Assembly (NCBI RefSeq): GCF_003590095.1
Contig: NC_039478.1
Coordinates: 19,778,001 to 19,842,000, forward strand
Direction of reading: 5' to 3'
Origin: Trichoplusia ni
Taxonomy: Eukaryota; Arthropoda; Insecta; Lepidoptera; Noctuidae
Length of the DNA stretch: 64,000 nucleotides
Within the stretch, counting starts at the first letter, position 1; every line of letters starts with the position of its first letter. The translations under genes and the position numbers were made by a program. Below the pieces are notes generated by a model, which was not told the DNA's origin, made no database searches, and saw nothing but the letters and a program-made list of their open reading frames with translations. Positions 1 through 14,085 of the stretch are shown here, piece after piece.

Positions 1-3000
1 CTGTCTGTATAACGATACCGTGCGGCGCCGCGGCGTCCACAGCAGTCATAACAATTACTACCATTAGGTATGAAGAGTTCAATTAATTCCAGGATAAGCA
101 TGTTTATTTATATACGGTATCAAAATAATACATGGGTTATCATTTTAGTATTTAAAAGTCTAGCTGGGATTCTAAACATTATTTTCCTCAAAGCTCGGCG
201 TTGCGGGATGAAGACGCTTCTATATCGCTATATATTAGTGGTAAACCGGATGTGTACGAAGTGTGTTTCCGCGATACAATGCGTCTGAATTATTAATTGA
301 TTGATACGCGGGCTTCGGCGCGGCGCGGCGCGGGCCGCTTCCTCCTGCTGCGATACGCGGCCACTCGCGCGTATCACGAGGCGAAAATTGTAAGCCTTCG
401 TAATCTTGCCCGACTCAATAACACTTTATTATTTTATTAACTCGAAAAAACAACATAAAAAATATATGCACTTGCAAGTGGCTGCTTGCTTCCCAGAAAT
501 AATCTATCAGTAAATTTTAATCCACAAATTAAGTACGTCAGTGGAGTACTGACGTACCTGCTGCAACACTTGCAATACTTAGGATAATTCGAGTTTAGTT
601 CATTCGTGACGTAGGTACGGTGGTCACACTAATGTGTTTCTAATGTTTGACAATCGCTTCGAACAATGAACATCATCAATTATTCAATGACACAAACAGA
701 TTTTGCCGTTTTCAAAAGACTCGTATGAATAAAAATGAATTTGCTGTTAGTCTAGCTAAAACTCGAGAACGGCTGTACCGACTTGGCTTGTTTTAGTCTT
801 CAAATATTCGTAGAAGTCCAGAGACGGTTTAAACAGTACCAACTAACAGACTCAAATGTTTTATAAGTAAAGACAGAAGTTCATGACCTGAGGACGGTAT
901 AAAAAGAGGCCAGGAATACACGGGGGTGCTATCGAAATATCGACCTCACGGAGCTGCGATTGATATAAGAACCTCTAACATTTGTAATGTCTCCGGCGAC
1001 ACTTACGACACTCATTGAGTACACGAATGTGTACAACAGTTAGTGCAACGTAGTAACGGTAGGCGACATGTGCGCCGCTCGGCCACTCCCGCATGCGCAT
1101 CACACGCGCGCGCGCCGGCCGCATAGCAAGCGCCGCTCGGCCGCCGCCCAGCGCGGGGCGCGCCTCTCGCGGACATAGTCATTATTATTGTTGCACTACA
1201 ACAAGGCATGTAGCACCATGATACTTACATGCATTGCTGGTGCACATTTTTTTAAACTAGGACTAACATCGCGTGGGTTTCTTTTCCCCAATAATGTAGC
1301 ACTCACACCTTTCGCCGCAACAGAAATTATGCCGAAAGGTCTCGTGTCATTGTCATTGCACCAGCTTTCTTTTTCGCTTAGATACCATCGCTGGATTCAA
1401 CATTCTATAACGAAACATCCTTTCTAACCCGCAATGCATCATCCACTTTGTAGTATTGCGTTCATTTCTTAACCATTACAATTACAACCAGCGATTTTTT
1501 ATATGGCTTGTCATAACGTCCCTAAGATAGGTGTTCAAGTGAACACACAGCTAGTAGGTAACTAGGTATAGGTGATAGCACCTTCTCGACGATAAGATTG
1601 TATTATCATAAGTATTGCTACAATCTCTGGTATGCGTGTAGACACGTTCAGCAGACACTTCCTTGTTGGCTCACGGTTACCGCCTGATGGTGACTCTGAG
1701 CGAATTTACCGGTTTATGGTTCAGTAAACGAAAGTGTTACAGAAAACCGAATAAGAGAACACAAAACCGGTACGGACACAACTTGTCTAAAGCTTAAAGA
1801 TAAAAACGAAGCGAGTGAATAGGACGAGACGTCGAGTGCGCTCGCGGCATTTGGCAAGTTTGAACCAGATAGGGCGCCACGCGCGCTCGGCACTGAGACC
1901 TACACAAAGACAAGTGGAACTTGACCGACTGGCGCCCGCGACATAACGAACACACTAACTTGATATGAATCGATTCTGGCATTTCTTACAAAAAGTCGTA
2001 AATAATCGTAGTGACAAAAATAATCTTTTATATCAATATGACGGTTAAGCAAGAAATAAAGAGTTCGAGATGTCTTATGATACTTTGTTCGATTCAAATA
2101 AAAAACAAACTTCTTGTGCAATCGCGTGATTTAAGTAAAGTGTTGTGTAGCTCGCGGCATGGCGGCACCGGAACGAGTTATGTGCTCGCGCTGCGGTAAT
2201 CGTTGATATCCCGCGAGCTCGCAGCGCACACGTGGTCCAGCGAGTGACAGTGGTCCGCCGGACCGCCACATTACATAACCGGTACAATTGACCCGGATGA
2301 CGCACGCGCGCGCATCGGGAACATTACGCTTAATACATATCGCTCGCCTGCTGTTGCTAGCAGCGCGTGCGGCGCTGACTCACCACTCCGCAGGCACCAC
2401 CTATGTTTTGACTTCGCCGTGGCTCACTATCTTATACATTTCTTACCATATCAATATGAAAATGAAAGCTCATAAAGAGGACATGGTCGTAATGAAGATG
2501 AAGACTGTAACCATTCCATAAGAAGGCCGACTCTACAACGTATTCTAGTAAATCAACCGCTGACCGACCTGACTTCAAGACAAATGGTAACGAACGCAAC
2601 ATTTCCGAGTGATCGTTTTAACTATAATTAAAGTGTTATTTTTTAAACGGGCGGCAAACAGTTCTATTCTGAAACCACAACAATGTTATAAATAGAAGGG
2701 TAAGGTCAGCCGAGCGGGATGGTTGATTTCCACTTCAAACGCCGGTAAACCCGCAGTGCCTGGATTCATATCCAGGACGCATGTGGGTCGACGCATGGTG
2801 ATTTTATATCGATTTTCCAGTTCGTGCATAATCTTTCCAGTACCAAATGAAAGGTCACAGTCAGCAATCATTTGTTTTTATACACTCCCCATTTCAATGA
2901 AATAGTTGTCACTTTTTATTTCACACTGACTGCCTGATGACTTTCATTATACAAGTAGGGTTGGCAAGTGACTATACTGGATCTACACCTGCCCTAATAT

Positions 3001-3289
3001 GCATCGCGAATATTAATATTAACTATCAAGACGTAAATAACGCGATGTCATGCTACTTTGTTAATGTTAAGACAAACGTCACAGTAGAAGCTACGTGTTT
3101 CGTAAATTCTACTTCGGAGCGAAAAAAACACATTTTACTCTCGAGGATCATTTAAATGTGTGTTCACCGCAGCAAAAGCACAAATCTCCTTAACTGAGTA
3201 CAATCACTAACAATAAAAAGAGTCACAGGAGAAAGGTATCGTACTCGAGCTATTTAAGTAATAATACATGTGTGGTGCCCGCACCCTAC
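1..3289. other. Gene-poor AT-rich DNA, no supported gene
   Basis: No exon-like reading frame could be supported. The stretch is AT-rich with short CpG-rich islets near 300-370, 1070-1170 and 2140-2360. The open frames over these islets lack family signatures. It may be intron or intergenic DNA of a gene lying to the left. Confidence 0.6.
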
Positions 3290-3350
3290 CTGGGGGCCTG
3301 GAGCCCATCTGCTCGACTGGCCCGCGAGACGGATCAAAGCGGAACCGCAT
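3290..3350 (-). CDS. Candidate short first coding exon (unrecognised gene)
   Basis: On the minus strand an ATG at 3350 opens a frame of 20 codons (begins MRFRFDPSRG, ends GSRPP). It runs directly into a good splice donor, CAG|GTAGGG, leaving one base of the next codon (phase 1). An in-frame stop a few codons upstream means the ATG would be the true start. The exon is GC-rich compared with its surroundings. I do not recognise the protein, and downstream exons would lie left of the window or inside its first 3.2 kb, where none were found. The case rests only on the open frame, the donor and base composition, so it may be chance. Confidence 0.22.
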
Positions 3351-3436
3351 TGCGCGCCAGACGCACGATCAAAGTTGCTAAACGCACCACATAATAAAGC
3401 CCGGCAGAAGGTTCATTGCACAAAGCTCGATACACA

Positions 3437-3478
3437 TCCTTTAGTCAGTCTCAGTGTACACTGAGACTGACTAAAGGA
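3437..3478. repeat. Perfect 42-bp palindrome, no spacer
   Basis: The sequence from 3437 to 3478 equals its own reverse complement. Each half starts TCCTTTAGTCAG and the centre is GTGTACAC. The symmetry stops exactly at both ends. It lies about 90 bp upstream of the candidate minus-strand exon at 3290-3350. Confidence 0.95.
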
Positions 3479-6400
3479 ACATATTTGTGTGTGGCGGTGT
3501 ATTGTAGGACACGCAGGCCACAGCACGTGGCAATACACATAAGCGAAGATAACTAACTAGCTGGTGTGCTCTTATTAGCTGACACTAGTGTTTGTACAGC
3601 GATAAGATAACCGGATTAGAGCAAACTGTTTGCGGAATATCTTATTTTGATCTGCTTCGCGAATACAATTCGAAGCGAGCGCGTGTCACCATCATTCAAG
3701 AGTAAATCGTTGACTTTCATATTATTTATTAATTGTCTGTATAGCAAAAACATGAGCATTATCATTCTACTCAAAGATACGTTTGATTACTTAAGATCAT
3801 AAATATTTTTTATATTAGTTTAATTTGAAAGTCATTATATTCTATGGGAGCTCTGTGTAATCTCGTGTAGCGACATCTAGAGAGCACAACAAGCGATATA
3901 GCTTGGCGAGTAGAGTAAACTTGTAAATGCAATGAAGTTATAATAATATATGAATAAATGATTAAAAAAAACTGTACCATGGTGATAAGTTAAGAAAACA
4001 AAAGACATTTTGAATGAAGTAGGCCTAAGCCTGTTTGTATGAAACATTGAACTAAACGTAGAACCCGTTGTTCTGTTGGGAGTACAGCGCTCATTACGTA
4101 AAGTCACTCCTTAAGTCAGTTGGTCTCGTCTCGCGAGTCTGTAAGTCTCGCCACGGAACTTATCTCACTTTGCATCACTTGGAAAGTTTACGACTCTTGT
4201 CGGCGATCAATTAACCATAATATATACATTAAAGAGACTACTCGCAAATATCGAAGGAATTAATAACCTGTAGTTGATAAAAGTTTAATGTATTGACTGT
4301 CCCTTTAAAGCACGCCACGCTACAAGTAGAATCTCGGCTCAAGCAATTGACAGGATATTGCCGGGGCATGTATAGTAGAAAGGACAATCCACATGTGACA
4401 AATGAAATGGTTCGTTAGATGTGCGACGTGTGCTGAATTTGAGGGAGGTGGGCGCGCGGACGCAGCGCGGCGGTCGCGGAATGCGCACCAATTGACAGGG
4501 ACGCGCAGCGAACCGCGCGCCGGCTCCTATTAACTATGTCCTTGTGCCAGCCGAAAGCAGACCTCTTAAATTATAAGCTGTAACTTCCACAACCTAGGCT
4601 CATACATCCCTGTACAATCTATGACATTAATATTATCAATATAATATCTGTACATTTCACAACATTTCACTATCGTAAAGCATACACAAGTGAGTGATAG
4701 CGATAACAAAATATTTATGCATTCTTTGTTAAGCACCTTGACTTTGAATTTTTTCTCTAAAAGTATATGTTATGTGGTTTATTAAAACAAAAGAAGAAGG
4801 AGAGCCACATCATGGCGATGCGCTGACAACACTGCAAACGGTCACGTCAAAACTTTAAGACCTGATTCGATCATCACAATTTTTGTGAACGAAGTAGTTG
4901 CTAATATATCTCATAATAAATACCAATGTCAAAGTTTTTCAGAGTCGCAGGATTACGACGGGCAGGAGCTTTGAGCACGCGTGACAGATAGCAGACGCGG
5001 TGCAGCGCTGACTGTTCAACATCAGACACCCAAACTACAGAGATGCACTCTGCTGCCAATATTTATGTATGCGTATAAGTAATTTGTAGAACCCTATTAT
5101 TTTATTGTGAACAAGACTTGCTGTGTGCAAATTGTTACATTGTTACAAGAGCAACCAACTTGCATGTTACTCTAATAAATAACATTCACAAGAGTCAACT
5201 AGGACAGGTAACACAACTAGTGTATTATTTACAAAAAAAATATTATTTAAATTACTAAGACAATAGGACGTGTTCTCATGATAACACTTAATTGCTTGTA
5301 AGCTAGCATAGGAAGATGTGTACGCGTCAAGTCAATTGACGGCGAGGCCTGGCTGGGCAACAGCGAGGGTGACGGAAACAATCCGCGAGCGAGGCCGCGC
5401 GCTCCCGCGGACTCACTCATTACATGTGAATGAATTTAATCGTGTTCTCTGCTTGCCAGCAAATACGCGCTACCTGTGCACACAGACGTCGATGGCTTGT
5501 GGGAAAAATTAGCGCCCAAACATAACATCCGTTACCAAAATACTATCGCTTCCAGTCTAGCGCACTGGTCAATCAGTTGGACGCTGAGGAACGGAAACGG
5601 CGGGTATTTCTCACGGCAAGCGATCTGCTAAATAGTTCATGTTTATGTAATTTACAGTATTTAACAGATAGACGAGGAGAAGCAGATTCGACTATACTAT
5701 GTGGCCGATACTGTATCGAACTAACACACTCTTATGTATTCTATGAAAATATTAAGAAATGAACTAATGACAGTCACACTAAACTAGATACTGTCAGTCA
5801 TTTCTGAAACTGAGTATGACGAGAACACAATTATGTAATATTTACGAGCCTTCCCGAGTCGATAGGACGCGAGTACGTGACAAACTGGAATGGCGGTGCG
5901 TGCACGCCGTTGATCTTGGCACCACAACGCGACGTAACCCACTTCTGAGGCACTGATTTATGAGTATACTCAAATCATTCGTAGAAATGTGGTCATTCTT
6001 CTAAAAATTTTACTCGAGGTGAGCGCTAAGGATTTATATAAATCCAAATTAATTTCTCTTATAGACAAAACTTACATTTTGTTCCTATCTACTATCTACA
6101 GATTCCAAGTCACCCGAACGTATAGATACGACGCCGAAATTAAAAAGAATCATTAACATATCAAGGAAACTTTTTCTTTAATCCTGAAAAACATCAAGTC
6201 CGGCGCATCCAACAACATATGAGGCAAGTTTCTGAGTCAGGGCACAAGATGGCGAGCTACTACATTGGCTGCACTTGTCGACGACGCCGGTCGCCTAACC
6301 TTGACCTTGAGCGTCGGAGCCGCCCCGCGAGTCGCGAGCCCGGTGCGCACCCATCAAGGATTGTCCTATCTCGTCGCCGATCCCCCATTCGATGAGAACA

Positions 6401-9400
6401 ACTTGAAAATCGCTTTAAGCCATGACGTGTCCGCTTTGTCCTCGCCTGACGCCAAGTAAACAACTAAGACTAAGTTATATATGTATGTTATACCACCGAG
6501 TATACAGAATAAATTATTTTGTGTACAGTTTTAATATTAATGGACACAGCAGCCATTTGCTGTGCGTGATATTTTGTTGCCTGAGTCATTATACAATTAT
6601 TTCTTACACTCTGACGTCCAAAACAACTTTGGTAGAATTGACTCGTGTCTAACGCAATTAATCGAGATCATAGTAAGAACAACATCATTAACTGGACGGG
6701 GACATGCAAATAAAACCGAACACAACATAATGATCGCATTTGAATTCTGAGCCGAACGTAATTGTAGAGTCAATTTGTATTCTAATCAGGCATTGTTTAC
6801 TAAGAGAGGTATTTTTTCCGCAACAAGTTTTTATCTGACGATTGGTTTGATGACGTCATCTGTGTTGTTCTTAGAATATGTGTAAAGAGCGCGCAAGTAC
6901 ACCGTCATATATTAATAAATTCATCTCATTTTGTGACACATGAAGCGAGTTTGAGAATCGTCCTGTTTGTGTGACTTATTGGATGCATGGGTTAGAATAT
7001 AATTTACATTGGAGTAGGTTGCGCGGCGGCGAAGGAACATCCCACTCCTACCAAACTTATGAGGAACCTTGCCCTTCACGTCCCGTTTTAAAATAGACGT
7101 CAGGAGTTCAAGTATACAGTATACATGTAACAAACTAATTGGGTGTGGTGTGATCACAACCAGCCGGCGGCAGGCCATCGCTGTATGTGTGCAGTACACG
7201 CATGGCAAGGGGGAACGGTACTTTGTACAATCATATTACATCACCTGGATATTGCGGGACCCGGCCTCCCGCAACATAGGTTACTCGCGCAGTGTTATAC
7301 ACCAGGCGAAATTAAAATACCCGACATTGCCATTTTCTTGAGATTTCCAGTTCTTTGCGTTTTGAAGCTTCCTGTTGAGCCTTTTTTGACCAGTGTGGTG
7401 TTGGCTTTCATCAATCCTCACCGGTCTTTCAGCACGACACGGGAACAATTAGAGAAATGTAAAAGAACGAGTGCGATTATTACCAATTGTATAATTATTA
7501 TTATAATTGTATAAACATGTAATGTGAGGAAGGGCACCGGGAGTGCTGGGTTATAAGTAATATCCGCATTATCCGCACTGGTGTACACGGCAACAACCCA
7601 TATGTTAAATCAGCAACGAATACTTGCTCAGCATGTTCTTAAGAAGGGGACATACTAAATTAGGTAGTTAACCACTGGTACAAAATGCTAAATAACAATA
7701 ATTAAGTTTTGATAAACAACTGTACTTTTAATGGATCTTCGAATTTGTGCCCGGTATGGATCTGATCTGGTCCTTCTCAATAGTTGTCAGCAATGCTTAC
7801 CAGTTTGTCAATATTTGCAAGTTATAATCGCAGTGAATCGCATGTAGGGTGTCGCAAGTAGTGCGGCGCGATGGCACCGGCGCGACGCACGTTGTGTAAC
7901 CTATTGACTGGCGGTTCAATGTCGCCGTTATCACTATCACCGCCAACTGATACATGTATGTTATCGGGAGCACAGTGTAAGCGACTATTTATTGAATTAA
8001 CTACAAAACACTGTCTTCTGATTAAAAGATTTAAAAACATTGTCACACCATTTGGTATGCTTCGGTCGTTTTTTTTTTACAACTCGTCATGAGCTTGCAT
8101 TTGGACGCGTTATTTATCGCTTGTTGTAAGACCCAATGAGTATTTATTTGAAATACTGAAGCGATGCGACCTACACGGGCTGAGTTTACAATTCGTTCTT
8201 TGATGCTTTCCAAACGTCCTGATCACAATCGTATATCAGCTTTCATAATATTAATTACACAATTTCATAATGCGTTGATCACAGCAAGCCGTGTGAAAGC
8301 GTGATGAATGTTGTAAACGTGGCTCGGACCTATGATTAGTGCAATTATCCTCGCCTCGAGTAATAATGGCAATTTTGAATGTCGGAGGGACTGTCGCTGA
8401 CGTTGATTACATTTATATGCGCTTCGTGGATAAAAAACTCTTCTTAATGGCTACTCTAAGCACCATACAATGCTTTTAAAATGATAGTATTCATTGAACC
8501 TAAATTAAGACAATATTAATAATCCCTAGCTCGAAGCAACCACAGTTTACCTGCCATTCCGATAGATCTGAAGCAGATAAGTTCGGCAAGCCGCCGACGA
8601 CTTGTTTGAATTACATTTTTATTCTTTGTCTACAGCATATCTTTCGAGTGCTTGATATGCAGGGGTCGAAGGGGGAGCTCGCTCAGATAGAAATCCAGAA
8701 GTAAATGGTCAAGCTAAAGCCTGTTCGCACAAACAGCATCAAAATTGTATGGTTTATAATATACATATATCCGAATATAATGATGCTAGCAGTCCGGTTG
8801 GCCGAGTCGGGCTGAGACGCGAGACTGCTGACAAAAACCTCGTGAATCGTGAGAACAACTCATGCTCTGTACTCAAACAAACCTGTTTTATATGCGCGGA
8901 CAATCAGTACAAGGTACGTTTCAAGAAATTGCATTTTTTAACTTTGTATTGACGCACGGTTTATGAGCTCTATACAAATATCTACATTACCAAAATGTGT
9001 GCGAATCTAAAAGGTTCACCCACCAAAAGCAGAGCTACGACCTGTCGGATAATAAAGCAATGTTGTAATGCTTTCCATGCTTTATGTTTTATAAAAGTCA
9101 CCATTAGAGTTGGTGACCTAGATTAAAGAGGAGCTCAGAGAAGGGTTCGGGGGTCGCATAGGTTAAGTCGCGCAGGACCCCGCCAGGCACGGCGCCGCAT
9201 GCGCTACCGAATATATTAATTCTGCGGCTTAACTAATAACATCGTAAAAAGAGTCCCGAGTATTTATTTAGTTATACGTAAGACAGTGCAAGTCGCAACT
9301 TTATGGCCTACTCAATTGCCAAAATATGCTGGAACGCTTGGAACTATAAGTTTTCGTCTGCAGCTAAAAGCTGTCCTCCTACACCAACCAAGCTTCACGA

Positions 9401-12121
9401 CCTCTATTTTCATACAGACTGTCACCACCTCCACCGTTACGTAACACAATAATCATTCAGTTTGTCTGCAACAGGTTCTTAAACGTGGGTTTCTATACTT
9501 TCTATCAAGTTGGCGAGTGATCTAGTAGGGGTGGCAAATTATCATCATCTCACTAGCAACTTTGGTGGTAGTCTGTCCACTGGAATGGTTTACGAACAGA
9601 AGATTCACTTAAAATCATGTGTTAATGGCCACTGTGTATTTGTAGACCATTATAAAATGAGAGGAAACGCTACGCGTACTTCCTTTTTTTTTCAAATCAA
9701 ATTCCAATTTTGACGTATGGCAGGTAGTGAGTTTACATGTTAAGAGGTCGTCTATCCATGACAATATAAAATGAGCAATATGTGACGAGGGCGGCGCGGC
9801 GCAGTGACATCATAGTAATGTCACCTTGTCGTAAGAAGTGACCCGGCGCAGTGCACGCCTGGCGAGTGCTGCGCGGGCCCGCGCCGCGCCCTAATCGATA
9901 TTGCTCACAAGTTCTCAAATAACCGTTATGAAGCATTGCAGCCAACATTTATGGATCCATAATCCATTAAAGTTGGTTGATAAGAATGACAACTATTTAT
10001 GTTTATTGTTGTGAGAGTTTTCTTAAATAACTACATCGATCTAGTGATTTACCAACGTTTAAAACTCAATCTGTAAAAAATTGTATTGCCTACTAAGGCA
10101 ATACAATTTTTCCCTTTATCCTAATATTTATTTTAACCTTAACATTAAACAGTACTGAATGGCATATCAAATTATGAACCAAACTTCTTGCGATGTTATT
10201 CATAAACAAGCAAAGCATACATTGAAATCATAGTATCTCGCGATCGTGTCAGGTGTACCGCTAGCCGACGTGACTGTAGCGACTGCAGTTGTAACAATAT
10301 TATCATACATATCTAGAGGTGAGATGACATCATAGCGTCCGAGAGTTGTGCAATATCACAAACAGGCGCCGCTGGATTGTAAGCATAGAGACCGAATCCA
10401 AGCTTATGTAAGGAGTGCGAGGGGCCGCGCCGCGCCACCCCGCCATAAATATACCCGTGATACAACACACGCCGACCATCAATGTCCGATATTAGGCGCA
10501 CACGCAACATGTACGCGAGCGCTAACACCTAGACATGAATCACTCCTAGTTTAAACAACGCGCCTCGACCAACACCTGAACATCTTGTTATTGTTAGCTT
10601 ATCCTGCGTTCCAAACCTGAACCAGAACTTATTTACTAGTACTACTGGCAAGGGCAAAAAACCTCGTTAAGTAAGGCGTTTCGGTAGAACGGACACTCAA
10701 CAACACACTTATGCAAATAGCGCAAGGACAATACAAAAACAAATGAAGTGACACATGAACAGATGTACGTAGATAAATATTATAAGCTGAGTGAACGTCG
10801 GCGAGTAAAACGATCGCTATGAGCAGTGGTGCGGAGGTGAAAAGAACCGAGGAAAACGAAAACTGCAAATAATTCATGTACAGGAAACAAGCGAGTCGAC
10901 AAGAAAGCTGTTCGCTATAAAGTGGCCAAATAAGTAGCGGCAGGAACACGGACAGGCAATCAATGGGCCGGCGGCCGCCGCTCGCCGCACGCAGGAACTC
11001 ATTTCTCTGCAGTCGAGTTAAAAGCGGCTGTAATTCATTGAAATGCAGGCGAAATCGTGGCGGTTGCACGCTTTTGTATACAAAGCAATACATAAGTCTC
11101 ATTGAAAGTGACGTGGCCAACTGGTCACGGTCTGAAGAAAGCGCGTTCATAACGAATTCATGCAGGAACATAACGTTCACAGCAATTGATCGAACCCATT
11201 CGATGCAATAACGCGCATGTAACAAACGTCAGTGAAATGAAACAAGCACAAGCGTGGACCGCAGCGCTCACGTCATATCTAAACATGAAGGCTGTGTTAT
11301 TGTTGATGTAGGTATCATCTAAGGGTACAATACTGAGGAGTATTAAACGTTATTTATTTATGTAAGTTTTCCATTATATGATAAGTCATGCAGGATGCTT
11401 TAAATAAATTTAATGGATATGCATTCCGAGAAATCCTTCGAAAAAGACGTGAGTGCCAAAATGTCACCGGCATCAACACAAGCGTGCCGGATATTTTAGG
11501 AACATTCAATCTCCAAAAATATAAAGGTAAACGAACGAATCGTAAATGACGCTACCGGGACGCTGCCCACCTAACTACTTACAACACTCTGAATCAATTT
11601 GTCAGGGGAATTACGTTTACTTACCCACCTACACAATTTAAGGACAAATTCTATTAGACAATAAATGTGGCCATTAAAACGTCCGTATGATTAAAACACA
11701 AATCTTGTTTATGCGATTTACAACTCCGATTTAAATGGATGCGCAAATTAGCTGGATAGCTAGATATTAAATAGACTAAGACAGCGGCTGCGACCACACC
11801 AACGCCGAATTTCTGAAGTGATATCGTGAGCTCCTACGAAGGCAACAAAGACCGGTTCCCACTTTAATAAATTCTGAGTAATCAACGACAAATATTTGAT
11901 AAGTGACGTCGTCAACCAAGGTCAATCTCTAATGATGTAACCGCAACAACAATAGACATGGCTTAATTTATACGTTTTAGAGGCGACTAAGTCAGTCCGC
12001 GGCAGACCTCAAGTCGAGATGACATCATGATAACGTGGCTGAGTGATAACGAGTGGAGCTCGCGGAGTAATCTGCGTTACTCACGGCAGGACAAGTGCTA
12101 CAACATACAACTATTGCGAAC
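3479..12121. other. Gene-poor AT-rich DNA with CpG islets
   Basis: No gene is supported. Short CpG-rich islets occur near 4440-4530, 5340-5420, 6260-6380, 9780-9900 and 10400-10440. The largest open frame (minus, 10,629-11,225) has no domain signature, codon pattern or splice context of a real gene. One short hairpin (10,076-10,111) is listed separately. Confidence 0.55.
10076..10111. repeat. Short perfect hairpin, 15-bp arms
   Basis: Arms 10,076-10,090 (AAAAATTGTATTGCC) and 10,097-10,111 are exact reverse complements around a 6-base loop. The right arm ends in a T run, so transcribed RNA would form a terminator-like hairpin, but in this eukaryotic setting no function can be assigned. Confidence 0.85.
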
Positions 12122-12317
12122 CTTTCTTAGCCTGCTTCTCCTTGTCTCGCGCTTTCTTGTCTCTCCTTTCACGCTCCTGCTTTTCCTTCTCGAGGCGTTT
12201 CATTTCCTTCTTTATTTCTTTCTCGCTCTTCTTGGACTTGGTGTCGTCGATTTTCTCGGACAGGATGAAGGTCCCCTTCTGGTGGACCTTCGTGTCCGCC
12301 TCTTCCTTCGGCCTCAT
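12122..12317 (-). CDS. Candidate first coding exon, Lys/Glu-rich N-terminus
   Basis: The minus-strand ATG at 12,317 opens 65 codons rich in Lys, Glu and Arg (starts MRPKEEADTK; then blocks such as KKSEKEIKKE and RERRDKKARD). A charged, probably helical or coiled-coil segment is predicted. An in-frame TGA lies just upstream, so this is a true N-terminus if translated. GC content and codon use look coding compared with its surroundings. The likely donor is AAAG|GTTCGC, a weak match, leaving phase 1; without splicing the frame ends three codons later. A CpG-rich stretch upstream (12,318-12,740) could be its promoter and 5' leader. I do not recognise the family, and the remaining exons would lie further left, possibly outside the window. 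Confidence 0.42.
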
Positions 12318-12740
12318 CGTGGATCACTAACGCGTGGCACTATTAACTCACACAAGGATATTGTAATTTTAGTAACAGAATCCCCTGTAAATGCACTCTC
12401 TTAGAATTTATCTCGGCGTTTCGTTAGCGTAAATAATTTTAATTCGGCACAGAGCGGGTGCTGCGATCGTCAACGCTTTATCGTACACGTAGCTACGACC
12501 GATGCTCGCTATTGGCGAAACGGTATCGAAATTATCACTAGCACTCTTGAACGATTTCAAAAGCAAAGTGCGCGATGATACGCAGAGCGCGGGCTTGTGG
12601 CGTGGCCGAGACGCGCGGAGCACCGACCGTGACTGAGCGCGCGCGAGCACTGCGCCCCCCGGCCTCGGCGCGGAGGGCGACGCCGCGCGCCGCCGGCGCA
12701 GCGCCGGCCAGCGCCAGCGCCGCCGCGACGCGTGCCTCAA
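12318..12740 (-). promoter_or_regulatory. CpG-rich possible promoter/5' leader
   Basis: GC- and CpG-dense DNA, strongest at about 12,590-12,740, immediately precedes the Lys/Glu-rich minus-strand exon. Such islets stand out in this AT-rich DNA. Promoter function is inferred from position and composition only; no TATA box or initiator was identified. Confidence 0.3.
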
Positions 12741-13974
12741 ACTCTATAAATAAGCCTCACTTCCTATACAGCATAAAATCAAAAGACGATTTATGGCCAT
12801 TGAACCCATGAAAGCTTTCGTGCCCGATCACCGACTGCAATCAGCGCTTTCATATTTACAAACGCCACTTTCGTTGCCAAGGACAGACGGAACAAAAAAA
12901 CACAAAAAACTTTATTTCACAAATCGATTTTTATGGTGTTACTAGAACACGCAACTTATAACCTACATAATTATGTTAGTAGCACTTAGGCAACCTAGCT
13001 AAGTCTGATAGTAAATGCCCAATTTTGGAGTAGACTGATAGATTCATGTATATCTAGAAAAATCTCTAACCATCTCTTCAGAAATTGCAGAAAATCTCAT
13101 GCACATGATGCATGTACTGGAAATATCGTCTCTTTTTTGTAAATAGCGCTGCTCTGTAGAAATTTATTTATTCTTTGAACCTAGATATTGTTTGGTAAAT
13201 CAGATTTCGAATTAAATATACCCTAGGTACTATTAATCTAATCGGAAACTAAACATGTTTACGATTAGATGTTTTGGTGTTCATCATCCATCTGAATATC
13301 GTTAGTTTGTATCCGACGAAACTGTTTTATATTTATAGATATTCTTATCAAATTCACTGAAGCTAAGCATCGTTAACATCGAACAAGGTCGTGATAAGTT
13401 AATCCGCAACTTGTTGTCCTCACGAATTCCGGCTTCGACGTACTAAAAACATTATTATTGACATAATCACACATTACGTCATGTCATGATAATCTAAAAG
13501 GAATTTAGATGAATTAAATTCAGTCCAAGCACACGAACAGGCATAAAATACCAAATCAGACTTCGTAAGTGTGTCTAAAAGTGCACTTTGGGACAACGTT
13601 TTGATATTCCAGTTTATTGGAGAAGTGTGTATTATAAGTAAGTATAAAGCTTTCGTGAAGACAGGAGCGAAACGAGACACCGGTAAAAAGCGGTCGCTCC
13701 CAGGAGCTGGAGCGTGTCCGGTGCACGAGCGCTGCGGCGACAAGAGCGCGCCGCCCGCACGCCGACCACGAGCGAGAGCGATGGCAGACCGTGGCTGGAG
13801 AATTGGATTTTTTGAGTGTCAACAATGAATTGTCATTATTAACAAAATAGCAGATGTCATTAAATCCATAAACTAACTTTTTTGCAAGTCTGGAAGAGGA
13901 ACTTCTCGAAACAAGTAGTATTTTGACACGACGTTATTAGATATATCAAAACATGCTAGAAACCGTGCATTCGG
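12741..13974. other. No gene seen; one CpG islet
   Basis: AT-rich DNA without supported exons. A CpG-rich islet at about 13,690-13,800 holds overlapping open frames on both strands but no splice-bounded coding signature. Confidence 0.5.
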
Positions 13975-14085
13975 TATCATCATCATCATCCGAACCCTTT
14001 CCCAACTAGTAGTTGTAGCGGATTCAGCTAAGTACCAATGTTACAAGGAGCGACTGCCTATCCGACCTCCTCAACCTCAACCTAC
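13975..14085 (-). mobile_element. RTE-type LINE 3' tail fragment
   Basis: Read on the minus strand, the fragment contains GCAGTCGCTCCTTGTAA, then TGGTACTTAGCTGAATCCG, and ends in ATGATGATGATGAT. This is the familiar 3' untranslated tail of a non-LTR retrotransposon family common in Lepidoptera. The copy at 31,043-31,205 shares the same core. No reverse transcriptase coding sequence remains. Confidence 0.7.

Noticed and set aside
6248..6463. Small GC-rich frames starting with ATGGCG on the plus strand
   Set aside because: Short, Arg-rich in every frame, no donor or family signature; more likely a CpG islet.
8785..8835. Possible tRNA because of GGTTGGCCGAGTCGGGCTGAG
   Set aside because: No B box, no acceptor stem pairing and no plausible cloverleaf could be drawn.
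10629..11225. 198-codon minus-strand frame as a membrane protein gene
   Set aside because: Hydrophobic composition follows from base content, no recognisable motif or splice context, and overlapping frames on the other strand are equally open.
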